Assembly: GCF_010993745.1 (NCBI RefSeq)
Contig: NZ_WOTN01000001.1
Span: forward strand, 2,793,235-2,857,234
Direction: 5' to 3'
Source of the DNA: Fodinicola acaciae
GTDB taxonomy: Bacteria > Actinomycetota > Actinomycetes > Mycobacteriales > HKI-0501
DNA length: 64,000 bases
The notes beneath the pieces are model-generated. The model was given only the letters and a program-made list of their open reading frames with translations. It did not search any database and had not been told where the DNA came from. The first letter of the stretch is position 1. Each line of letters starts with the position of its first letter. Position numbers and translations under genes: made by a program. Shown in pieces: positions 16,070 to 23,761 of the stretch.

Positions 16070-17023
16070 TCACCTCCGCGAGTACGCCGCCGGACCGGGC
16101 TCGAAACCGGGATCGACCTGCGTGGCGAGGTCGAAACCCATCGCGTCGTTGGCCCACGCTGCGGCGTTGCGCAGGTGGAATTCCACCGCCTGCCGGGTCA
16201 GCCGCTGCCAGTCCTGGCCGGACGCGTCCGCGGTTTCCTTCAGCAGCGCCAAAGTCCGCACGTTGTGCGGCTCCAGCTGGTCCAGCGACAGCGTCTCGCC
16301 CTGCTCCTGGGCGCGTACGACCACCGACTGCTCCAACCAACCGACCAGGTCGTCACCGATCTCGCGGCGCAGGTATGCCACGTCCGCCGGTCCACCGATC
16401 TTGTTGCCGACCACCGACAGCGGGATGTCGTGGTCACGCGCGTATCGGCGATATTGCTGGTAAACGCTCACGCCGCGGCGGGTCGGCTCAGCGACCAGGA
16501 AGGTGTGGTCGAAGCGGGTGAACATGCCGGAGGCGAAGGAGTCCGCGCCGGCCGTCATGTCGACGACGACGTATTCGTCGGGTCCTTCGGCGAGGTGGTT
16601 GAGCAGCAGCTCGGCGGCACCGACTTTCGAGTGATAACAGGAAACTCCGAGATCCTCCTCGGTGAACTCGCCGGTCGACAGCAGCGTCGCGCCGGCGACC
16701 CGTACGCCGAACATCCGCCACAGCTCGTTTGGCTCGGCCACCGTCAGCAACCGTGAGCCGCGTCCCGGCGGCGTGGTCTTCACCATCGCGGCTGCCGACG
16801 CGATCAGCGGATTGTCACCGCGCAGATAGTCCTTGAGCGTGTCCAGATGGTGGCCGATCGGCGGCACCGGGAGGTCGTCGAGGCCGAGCGCGGCGGCGAG
16901 ATGCTGGTTGATGTCGGCGTCGACGGCCAGCACCGGCAGCCGCGCGGCGCCCAGGAAACGGACGAAAAGTGAGGTCAGGGTGGTCTTTCCGCTGCCACCC
17001 TTGCCCACGAAGGCGATTTTCAC
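16070..17023 (-). CDS. CooC/ParA-like P-loop ATPase
   Basis: 317 residues from GTG 17023; the upstream extension to 17137 is low-complexity and overlaps a gene remnant. It opens with VKIAFVGKGGSGKTTL, the deviant Walker A of SIMIBI ATPases. AVDADINQHLAAALGL follows as the A'/switch region, and YVVVDMTAGADSF as Walker B with switch II. The arrangement resembles CooC, which inserts nickel in CO dehydrogenase, but the CooC CxC metal motif is not evident and no CODH genes are near. The role is unknown; cofactor insertion or partitioning-type switching is possible. Confidence 0.75.
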   Translation of the reverse strand: MKIAFVGKGGSGKTTLTSLFVRFLGAARLPVLAVDADINQHLAAALGLDDLPVPPIGHHLDTLKDYLRGDNPLIASAAAMVKTTPPGRGSRLLTVAEPNELWRMFGVRVAGATLLSTGEFTEEDLGVSCYHSKVGAAELLLNHLAEGPDEYVVVDMTAGADSFASGMFTRFDHTFLVAEPTRRGVSVYQQYRRYARDHDIPLSVVGNKIGGPADVAYLRREIGDDLVGWLEQSVVVRAQEQGETLSLDQLEPHNVRTLALLKETADASGQDWQRLTRQAVEFHLRNAAAWANDAMGFDLATQVDPGFEPGPAAYSRR

Positions 17024-17054
17024 TGTGCACTCCAGCCGAGCTACTTGGTAGTGA

Positions 17055-17290
17055 AAATCAATATCACATAGCTGGCGGTGGCTGCGGCAGCGGGTGCGCC
17101 CCCTCGGCGCGGATGCCGTCGAGGATCGATCCGCCACAGCTCCGGCTCGGCGGCCGGCAGATCGGACACGGCCTGGCTGGCGGCGGTCAGCAGCAGCACG
17201 GCATCGTGGCCACCGATGTCCGGTCGTACGCTCCCTGCCGCTGCGCGATGCCGCCGGAGATCGGCATACCGGTGGACAAAGTCGTCATGG
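17055..17290 (-). pseudogene. TetR-family C-terminal fragment, frameshifted
   Basis: The minus strand encodes a C-terminal TetR-like tail in two frames. The first (VHRYADLRRHRAAAGSVRPD, then DAVLLLTAASQA and EPELW) gives way to a second frame reading SILDGIRAEGAHP before a stop. No DNA-binding domain or start codon remains, and the 5' end abuts the FadR-type gene's stop. I read it as the decayed end of a deleted regulator. Identification is by eye. Confidence 0.45.
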
Positions 17291-18001
17291 ACTGACGTCC
17301 TTGAGCGCATTGCGCAACCAGGCCTGCGTGTTGCCGATGTGGCTGAGCGCCGCGGCGCGCGCCAGACCCGGGTCACGCGCTTCCAGAGCGCGATAGATCG
17401 CCGCGTGACCGGCGTGTGTCTGCGCGATGGCGCCGTCGTCGACGATGCCACGCCACCGGCGGGCCCGCAGCGTACGCGTCGCGAGGCTGCGCAACACCGA
17501 GACCAGCACGGAGTTTCCGGTCGCCTGCGCGATCCGGTCGTGGAAACTGGCGTCAGCACTGACAAGTTCCTCGGAGGTGGCGGCTTTTCCCATCTGTTCC
17601 ATGAGATCACGCAGCTCGGCGAGCATCTCGTCGGTCACCGCGGCGGCCGCCAGCGCGGTGGCCTCCGGCTCCAACATCCGGCGCACCTCGATCAGCTCGA
17701 GGCTGGTGCCGTCGTGCAGCAGATCGACCACGAAGCTCATGACTTCCAGCAGTTGCTGCGGTTCCAGGCTGCTCACGTACGTGCCGTCGCCCTGCCGCAC
17801 GTCGAGCACGCGCAGCAGCGCGAGGCCGCGTACGGCTTCGCGCAGGGAGTTGCGGGAAAGGCCGAGCTGGCTGGCCAGCTCGGCCTCGGCCGGCATCCGG
17901 TCGCCGGGGCGCAGCTCACCGGCCACGATCAGCCCCTTGATCCGGTTGATCGCCTCGTCGGTGACGCTCGGTCCCCGTCCGGCCGTCCGGCGTGTTGTCA
18001 C
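17285..18001 (-). CDS. FadR-type GntR transcriptional regulator
   Basis: 238 residues. A winged helix (about 12-80: TDEAINRIKGLIVAGELRPGD, SRNSLREAVRGLALL, VRQGDGTYV) precedes an all-helical FCD ligand domain (about 95-225: EVRRMLEPEATALAA, DASFHDRIAQATGN, HAAIYRAL) whose Asp/His residues normally bind a metal plus a carboxylate or sugar-acid effector. Its GTG start overlaps the fucosidase stop (GTGA), so it is co-transcribed with the glycosidase and probably controls that operon in response to a sugar-derived metabolite. Confidence 0.9.
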   Translation of the reverse strand: MTTRRTAGRGPSVTDEAINRIKGLIVAGELRPGDRMPAEAELASQLGLSRNSLREAVRGLALLRVLDVRQGDGTYVSSLEPQQLLEVMSFVVDLLHDGTSLELIEVRRMLEPEATALAAAAVTDEMLAELRDLMEQMGKAATSEELVSADASFHDRIAQATGNSVLVSVLRSLATRTLRARRWRGIVDDGAIAQTHAGHAAIYRALEARDPGLARAAALSHIGNTQAWLRNALKDVSP

Positions 18002-19287
18002 GGCGAGGTCAGGAAAAGCTCGATGACCGGCACCGCGACCTCCGGCCGTTGCACCGGCAGCTCGAGGGTCAGCGTGTGTTCCGGCAGACCGCCGAGCTTG
18101 GTGTTCTGCGCCTGCTCGGCCGGCTCGATGACCCGCATTCCCACCTCCGAAGCATCGTGCAGGAACTGAGCGTAGTCGACCCGGCCGGCCAGGCCAGGCA
18201 AATGCAGATGTTTGAACGGCCAGCCGAAAACGTGCACGTAGAGCCGGTCGCCGCGCTGCGTGTAACGGCAGTCGGCCGGCGGCGTGAACTCGCTGCGACC
18301 CGCACCGTACACCGAACGGCCGTGCAGCCGCGCCCATTCTCCGATGCCGCGCAGCCGCTCGACCGCGCGCGGCTCGAACTCGCCGCGGCCGTTGGGGCCG
18401 ACGTTGAGCAGCAGGTTGCCGTCCTTGGACACGCTGTCGACCAGCATGCGTACGAGCAGGTCGGTCGGCTTCCAGTCCAGGTTGTCCCGGTCGTATCCCC
18501 AGCTGCCGTTGAGCGTCTGGCAGGCCTCCCAGGCGACCGGCTGGCCGTCGACCTGCATCGGCGCGGACGGCTGATATTGCTCCGGGGTCACGAAATCGCC
18601 GGGGATCTCCAGCCGGTCGTTGACCAGGATGTCCGGCTGCAGGTCGCGTACCAGCTTGAGCAGTTCCTCGGACCGCCAGTCGGCCACGCCCTTGCCACCC
18701 CATTCGCGGCCGGGGTAGGAAAAGTCGAAGAACAGATAGTCGATCTGGCCGAAGCGGGTCAGCAGCTCGCGCACCTGGCCGTGCAGATAGTCGGTGTATT
18801 TCGCCATGTCGCGACCGGCGTTCGCGGCCTTGAACTCCTCGTCGTCACGCCGCGGATGCAGGCCGTCGACCGGAAAATCCGGATGGTGCCAGTCGATCAG
18901 CGAGTGATAGAAGCCAACCCGCAGCCCCTCCGCGCGAAACGCCTCCACCATCGGTGCGATCAGGTCCCGGCCGTACGGCGTGTTGGTCACCTTGTAGTCG
19001 GTGAGCTCGCTGTCCCACAGGCAGAAACCCTCGTGGTGCTTGGTGGTGATGACGAAATACCGCATGCCGGCCTCGCGCGCCATCCTGGCCCAGCCGGCCG
19101 GATCGAACAGGTCGGGGTCGAAGTGCCGGAAATACCGGTCGTAATGCGCGTCGGTCAGTTTCTCCCGGCTTTTCACCCACTCGTGCCGAGCCGGCAGCGC
19201 GTACAGTCCCCAGTGCAGGAACAGGCCGAACCGGTCGTCCTGGAACCACTCCAGAGCGGACGCTGGATTGGGTGTCGGCGAGGTCAC
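17998..19287 (-). CDS. GH29 alpha-L-fucosidase
   Basis: 429 residues beginning ALEWFQDDRFGLFLHWGLYA, the typical GH29 N-terminus, with KHHEGFCLWDSELTDYKV following. The nucleophile region is IDYLFFDFSYPG, near residue 190, and DGNLLLNVGPNGRG lies near 308. No signal peptide is present, so it is probably cytoplasmic and acts on imported fucosylated oligosaccharides. The GTG start at 19287 has AAGGGAGAG upstream. Upstream lies only a decayed fragment of a sugar ABC permease, which suggests that the operon's own uptake genes were lost. Confidence 0.92.
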   Translation of the reverse strand: MTSPTPNPASALEWFQDDRFGLFLHWGLYALPARHEWVKSREKLTDAHYDRYFRHFDPDLFDPAGWARMAREAGMRYFVITTKHHEGFCLWDSELTDYKVTNTPYGRDLIAPMVEAFRAEGLRVGFYHSLIDWHHPDFPVDGLHPRRDDEEFKAANAGRDMAKYTDYLHGQVRELLTRFGQIDYLFFDFSYPGREWGGKGVADWRSEELLKLVRDLQPDILVNDRLEIPGDFVTPEQYQPSAPMQVDGQPVAWEACQTLNGSWGYDRDNLDWKPTDLLVRMLVDSVSKDGNLLLNVGPNGRGEFEPRAVERLRGIGEWARLHGRSVYGAGRSEFTPPADCRYTQRGDRLYVHVFGWPFKHLHLPGLAGRVDYAQFLHDASEVGMRVIEPAEQAQNTKLGGLPEHTLTLELPVQRPEVAVPVIELFLTSP

Positions 19288-19311
19288 TGGCTCTCCCTTA
19301 TGGTCCGGTCG

Positions 19312-19460
19312 TCAACGGCCACCGAGGCCGCTCAGCGCGATCCCCCTGACGAGACGACGCTGCAGTGCGAGCACGAGGACAATGGTAAGCACCAGGATCG
19401 TGCCGCCGGCCGCCACCAGAAATCCGTTGAGCATGAAGCGGCCGAACGGCACGTACGTCT
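19312..19460 (-). pseudogene. carbohydrate ABC permease remnant
   Basis: On the minus strand this reads TYVPFGRFMLNGFLVAAGG, a segment normally near the second transmembrane helix of MalG-type permeases. It continues directly into TILVLTIVLVLALQRRLVRG and ALSGLGGR before TGA, which corresponds to the extreme C-terminus (LQRYFVRGL..G). The middle of the permease is therefore missing and no start is present. It sits directly upstream of the fucosidase, so it is probably what remains of its transport operon after a deletion. Confidence 0.6.
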
Positions 19461-19499
19461 AGGCCTGGCCGAAGCTTCCCCGCTCGATGCTGGATCCAA

Positions 19500-19725
19500 C
19501 CGGGCGTCAGCCAGGCCACATTGGTCACAACGGCACTGTCGGTCTCAATAGTCACAGTGGTCACAGCATCCGGCGAAACTGCGGGTGCGAAAGCCTTGTT
19601 TCTTGCATCTAGCGTTAGCAACTCGGCATTCATGTCGAGCTTGAGTTACACAAGGTGGACATTTAGCGTTACACATGCCGGCGAGTCTCACCTAATGGAC
19701 CTTTGCGCCGCCTGCTGGGACGCCC
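19500..19725. repeat. partial copy of the dispersed extragenic repeat (tail part)
   Basis: This stretch matches the tail of the composite repeat at 48.66-48.86 kb. Shared blocks are the GTCACA-rich part (19525-19570), GCGAAAGCCTTGTTTCTTGC followed by CTAGCG (19588-19613), ACATTTAGCGTTACACATGCC (near 19658-19680) and TGGACCTTTGCGCC. It contains no convincing gene; the short frames through it differ between copies and are not conserved as protein. Confidence 0.55.
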
Positions 19726-19745
19726 TGGCCGACTCGACTGAAAAG

Positions 19746-20399
19746 CTAGCTAGCCAAGCCCGACTGATACGCGAACACCACCAACTGGGCCCGATCCCGG
19801 GCCCCCAGCTTCGTCATCGCCCGACTGACATGGGTACGCGCCGTCGCCGGACTTACGACCAACCGCTCGGCGATCTCCTGGTTGCTCAAGCCCTCGCCAA
19901 CCAGACCCACCACCTCGCGCTCGCGGTCGGTGAGCGTGTGCAGGTACGGATGCGGTTTCACCGGGCGGGACGACTGTGTCACGAACTCGCGGACGACTTT
20001 CCGGGTCACAGAAGGAGAAAGTAGTGCCTCGCCGGCCGCGACGAGCCGGATGGCGCGGAGCAGCTCAGCAGGTTTGGTGTCCTTCAGGAGAAACCCACTG
20101 GCCCCATGACGAAGCGCCTCGAAAACGTATTCGTCCACCTCGAAAGTGGTGAGGACGATGACGCGAGTGTCCGCCAGGTCGGGGTCGGCGCCGATCCGGC
20201 GGGTCGCTTCGAGGCCGTCGACGCCGGGCATGCGGATGTCCATGAGCACCACGTCAGGGCGGGTTTCCTTGGCGGCACCGACCGCGGCGAGGCCGTCGGA
20301 GGCCTCGCCGACGCAGGTCATGTCGTCCTCGCTGTCGACCAGCGCGCGCAGGCCGATCCGTACGAGGTCCTGATCGTCGACGAGCAGTACGTTGATCAC
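19746..20399 (-). CDS. NarL/LuxR-family response regulator
   Basis: 217 residues. The receiver domain (1-about 120) has the acidic pocket VDDQD, phospho-acceptor Asp in VVLMDIRMPG (near residue 54) and the switch Thr/Lys in VLTTFE and LLKDTKP. A LuxR-type HTH (about 150-212: LTDREREVVGLVGEGLSNQE, VSPATARTHVSRAMTKLGA) follows. The GTG start overlaps the kinase stop (GTGA), forming a two-gene operon. Targets are unknown. Confidence 0.93.
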   Translation of the reverse strand: MINVLLVDDQDLVRIGLRALVDSEDDMTCVGEASDGLAAVGAAKETRPDVVLMDIRMPGVDGLEATRRIGADPDLADTRVIVLTTFEVDEYVFEALRHGASGFLLKDTKPAELLRAIRLVAAGEALLSPSVTRKVVREFVTQSSRPVKPHPYLHTLTDREREVVGLVGEGLSNQEIAERLVVSPATARTHVSRAMTKLGARDRAQLVVFAYQSGLAS

Positions 20400-21535
20400 T
20401 GGTGCCCTCCGGTCGGCAGGCGAGCGTACACCTCGAAACGGCCATTTTCGGTGCGGCCGGCGGAAAACTCGCCGCCGAGCGCGACGACGCGCTGCCGCAT
20501 CCCGGGGATCCCCAGGCCGCTGCCGGCCTCCGACTGGCCGTTGACGGCGTTGCTGACGGCGAGCGTGAGATCGTCGGGGCCGTACGTCAGGGTCACCGTC
20601 GCCTGGCCAGATCCGCTGTGCCGCAGCACATTCGTCAACGACTCCTGCACGATACGGTAACCGGTCAGGTCGACGACAGCCGGCAACGCGCGCGCCTCCC
20701 CCTCGCGGACGAAGTCGACGGTCACGCCGGCCTCGGCCATTCTTTCCCACAGTTCCGGCAATCGCGCCAGCGTCGGCGCCGGCGCGCGTTCGGCGGCGCC
20801 GTCGACGCGTCGTACGACGGCGAGCGTCGATCGCAACTCGTCCAAAGCCTCGCTGCTGGTCCGGCTGATCGCCTCCAACGCCTGCTCGGCCTGCTCAGGT
20901 TTCCTTGCCATCAAATGTAATGCCACATCGGCCTGCATCTTGATGGCGGCCAGTCCATGACCGACGATGTCGTGCACCTCCTGCGCGACCTGCAACCGCT
21001 GCTCGTCCAGGTGCTGTCGAAGCGCTTCGGCGCGGTCGCGTTCGATCGACTCGCGCCACAGCCGGATCGAGATCCCCACCGCGTACGGCAGCACGACCCA
21101 CGCCGAGCCGAGCAGGGCGCCGTAGAACTGCACCACGTCCGGGTGAAAGAACACGTGCACCAACAGCACGACCAACGCCGCCAGACACGCCGGCAGCGAA
21201 TGCTGGAACGGCCGGTGCCGCGCGACCGTGTAGACCGCGACCACCACCGCGAACAGCATGAGGCTGTACGGATATCCCAAGGTCAGATAGACCGTCGTGG
21301 CCAGCGTGGTCACGCCGAGCGCGACGTACGGCCAGGTGCGGCGCACGGCCAGCGCGACCAGGCCGACGACGATCAGTCCGGTGGCCAGCGCGTCGATCCG
21401 CGCCGCGTCTGGCTGCCAGAAACGCGCACCGTACGAGGATCCGACGCTGACCGGCAGCAGTACGAGGGCCAGCACGACATCGCCGACAACCCTGCGCACC
21501 TTGACCACGGACACCACCTCACCAGCTCGGTTCAT
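20396..21535 (-). CDS. NarL-type sensor histidine kinase
   Basis: 379 residues. Five to six transmembrane helices (about 15-165) form the sensor. The HisKA_3 dimerisation domain follows with the phospho-acceptor His in QEVHDIVGHGLAAIKMQ (near 190). The HATPase domain shows YRIVQESLTNVLRHSG, the N box, and GSGLGIPGMRQRV, the G box. There is no extracellular sensing domain beyond short loops, suggesting it senses a membrane or intramembrane cue. It is co-transcribed with the response regulator downstream. Confidence 0.93.
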   Translation of the reverse strand: MNRAGEVVSVVKVRRVVGDVVLALVLLPVSVGSSYGARFWQPDAARIDALATGLIVVGLVALAVRRTWPYVALGVTTLATTVYLTLGYPYSLMLFAVVVAVYTVARHRPFQHSLPACLAALVVLLVHVFFHPDVVQFYGALLGSAWVVLPYAVGISIRLWRESIERDRAEALRQHLDEQRLQVAQEVHDIVGHGLAAIKMQADVALHLMARKPEQAEQALEAISRTSSEALDELRSTLAVVRRVDGAAERAPAPTLARLPELWERMAEAGVTVDFVREGEARALPAVVDLTGYRIVQESLTNVLRHSGSGQATVTLTYGPDDLTLAVSNAVNGQSEAGSGLGIPGMRQRVVALGGEFSAGRTENGRFEVYARLPTGGHQ

Positions 21536-21606
21536 CTGATCATGACCGAACGCCGCTCGCCTGTCGTACGTCGAGCAACGTAGATCGGGCGGGTAGCGTC
21601 CTACCG

Positions 21607-21987
21607 ATGGGACTGTTCACCATCGCCGAAGCGCGCGAGGAGCTGCGAAACCTCCTGCCGGTGCTGGACGAGGTCGTCGCCCTGCGCGCCGATGCCGCGG
21701 AGATCGCCGCGTCGCTGCGACCTGACGGCGAGCGTACGGAGTTGGGCACGCTGCCGGAGCTGAAGGCGGCGCAAGCTCGGCTTGACGACCTGCTGACGCA
21801 GATCCAGCGGACCGGCGCCGAGCTCAAGGGCTTCGCGCCACTGCTGGTCGATTTCCCGGCCGACCTGGACGGCGTGCCGGTGTTGCTGTGCTGGTTGGAA
21901 GGCGACCGCGAGCTGGCCTGGTTTCACCGGGTCGACCTCGGCTTCGCCGGCCGGCGCCGGCTGCCGGAAAACCGTACCGCACAATAA
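21607..21987 (+). CDS. DUF2203 family protein
   Basis: 126 residues. The N-terminal helical half begins FTIAEAREELRNLLPVLDEV. It is followed by the family's conserved block LKGFAPLLVDFPADLDGVPV and LLCWLEGDRELAWFHRVDLG, then FAGRR. Function of DUF2203 is unknown. It is divergent from the histidine kinase gene and has no obvious operon partner. Confidence 0.88.
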   Translation: MGLFTIAEAREELRNLLPVLDEVVALRADAAEIAASLRPDGERTELGTLPELKAAQARLDDLLTQIQRTGAELKGFAPLLVDFPADLDGVPVLLCWLEGDRELAWFHRVDLGFAGRRRLPENRTAQ

Positions 21988-22207
21988 CAATTCCACTCAG
22001 CGGAGTTAGCCGTCCGTACGGAGTCCCTACGTCGTACCAAAAGACTGGTATTCCGGCTGACCAGATCGTCCCGCGACGAAAAAATGTGCGAAACGACAGA
22101 CCTTTCTCACTTGCTTAACCAGGCCGTCGAGGGAGAGCCGTTCCAACTAAATTTGCACACAACTCACTTGCGTCTTGTGATCGGATGACCCCCTAGCGTG
22201 ATCGTTC

Positions 22208-22762
22208 GTGCCGCTTTACTCGTCCCGGGTTGTGGCCGCGGTCGGACTCGTCCTCGCGATCGGCCTGTTTCCGCAGGCCGGCAGCTCCGCGGTCGGTCCC
22301 GCCGCGCACGACACGGCTCGGACCGCGGTCCCGGACAGGCGGCATCCGATCTGCATCGTGGTGCGCGTACGCGTCGGCGGCATCTATGTGTACGTACGGA
22401 CCTGCCGGCCGCCGAAGCCGACGCCGAGTCCGTCACCACCGCCGCCGCACTCGCCGCCGCCGCCGAGTAAGCAGCCACCACCGCCGCCGAGCCGCAAACC
22501 CCAGCCGAAGCCGACAACCAGTCGGCCGGCGCCGGCTCAGGCCGCGCCAGCGGTCGTGCCGCAACGGCCGCGGCCGAGCACGCCCGCGCCGGCCAAGGCG
22601 GCGCCGCCACCTCCGAGCCCCGCACCGCATTTCGTGGCGCAGCCAGCCAAACCGCGGCCGGCACCTCCCTCGCGACTGCCCCTGACCCTGGCGGTTTTCG
22701 TCGGCCTGTTGGTGCCGGCGCTGGTCGTGGCAGTCCGAGCGATGGTGCGCGTGCGGCGGTAA
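22208..22762 (+). CDS. secreted proline-rich wall-spanning protein with C-terminal membrane anchor
   Basis: 184 residues, GTG start. A signal peptide (about 1-29, SRVVAAVGLVLAIGLFPQAG) leads to a short domain with two cysteines bracketing alternating hydrophobic residues (ICIVVRVRVGGIYVYVRTC), probably a disulfide-closed beta hairpin. A Pro/Lys/Ala-rich spacer (about 62-155) suited to crossing the cell wall follows. A terminal transmembrane helix and basic tail (LPLTLAVFVGLLVPALVVAV, then RAMVRVRR) end the protein. No enzyme motif is seen. It is followed 45 bp later by a DUF4239 membrane protein gene. Confidence 0.65.
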   Translation: MPLYSSRVVAAVGLVLAIGLFPQAGSSAVGPAAHDTARTAVPDRRHPICIVVRVRVGGIYVYVRTCRPPKPTPSPSPPPPHSPPPPSKQPPPPPSRKPQPKPTTSRPAPAQAAPAVVPQRPRPSTPAPAKAAPPPPSPAPHFVAQPAKPRPAPPSRLPLTLAVFVGLLVPALVVAVRAMVRVRR

Positions 22763-22806
22763 CACGGGCAAACCGCCTGCGCGCGTAGCACCGAAAGGAC
22801 CGAAGC

Positions 22807-23571
22807 ATGGTCGTGATCCTCACTGGCGTCGGCGTGATCCTGCTCGCCGCGGCCGTGTCCGTCGGCGGTTTTCTGTTGATCTCCAGGTACGTCCCGGAGC
22901 GGTGGCTGGTCGCCGACGCGGACGCCGCCGGCGCGCTCTATGCCAGCATCGGCATGGTCTACGCGATTCTCATCGCGATCGCGGCGATCGCGGTCTGGGA
23001 ACCGCACAGCGACGCGGACGCCGCCACCAGCCGGGAGGCCGCCGACCTGGTGGAGATCCGGCAGCTGAGCCAGCAGCTGCCGGCCGCCGACCGGCCGGCG
23101 ATCCAGAAGCTGGTCACCGCGTACACCGCCTCGGTCGTCTCGGAGGAATGGCCGGATCTGCGCGACAATCGCTCCGGCAATCCGCACTCGGACGCGCTCT
23201 TCCAGCAGCTTCGGGACGCCGTCGGCAAGGTCAACCCGGTCTCCAACCAGGAACAGAGCGCGTACGGCCTGGTGCTCGGCCGGGTCTCGGACGCCGCGGA
23301 CGCGCGGCGTACCAGGATCAGCGCGGCGGACGAGGGAATGCCGCCGTTGCTCTGGCCGGTGCTGATCGTCACGAGCATGGTGACGGTCGGCTTCCTCTAT
23401 CTCTTCGGACTGGACCGGACTTTCCCGAACGGCATCATGATGGCCACCGTCGGTGGCATGATCGCCCTGGTTCTCTTCGTGATCTACCAGATCGAGTACC
23501 CGTTCAGTCGTGGTCTCGCCATCGATGTCGAGGCGTTTCACACAGCCCTCCAGCAGTTCGGCGGCCCCTGA
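22807..23571 (+). CDS. DUF4239 (bestrophin-like) membrane protein
   Basis: 254 residues. Two N-terminal helices (about 3-25 and 45-65: YASIGMVYAILIAIAAIAVW) and two C-terminal helices (about 182-205 and 212-230) bracket a cytosolic helical domain. The layout and the ADAAGALYASIGMVYAILIA block match DUF4239, predicted to be bestrophin-like channels. The ATG at 22807 has GAAAGGACC upstream. Function in bacteria is not established. Confidence 0.82.
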   Translation: MVVILTGVGVILLAAAVSVGGFLLISRYVPERWLVADADAAGALYASIGMVYAILIAIAAIAVWEPHSDADAATSREAADLVEIRQLSQQLPAADRPAIQKLVTAYTASVVSEEWPDLRDNRSGNPHSDALFQQLRDAVGKVNPVSNQEQSAYGLVLGRVSDAADARRTRISAADEGMPPLLWPVLIVTSMVTVGFLYLFGLDRTFPNGIMMATVGGMIALVLFVIYQIEYPFSRGLAIDVEAFHTALQQFGGP

Positions 23572-23761
23572 TGCCGACGACTACTGGCCGGTACGACCCG
23601 CGTACCACACGTGACCGCTCGTTCACTACCCTCTTATCGGTGGATATGCCGTGATTAACGCTGCTTCTACAGTCGGTGGCATCAATCGCCCACCGCGTCC
23701 GTTAGGTGACAAAAAGATTGGCCGGCCGCGCACGTACGAGCGCTGCCACCAGGGAGAGAGC

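Noticed and set aside
22433-22823. Minus-strand frames opposite the proline-rich gene
   Set aside because: They consist almost only of Arg/Gly/Ala and reflect the proline codons of the sense strand.
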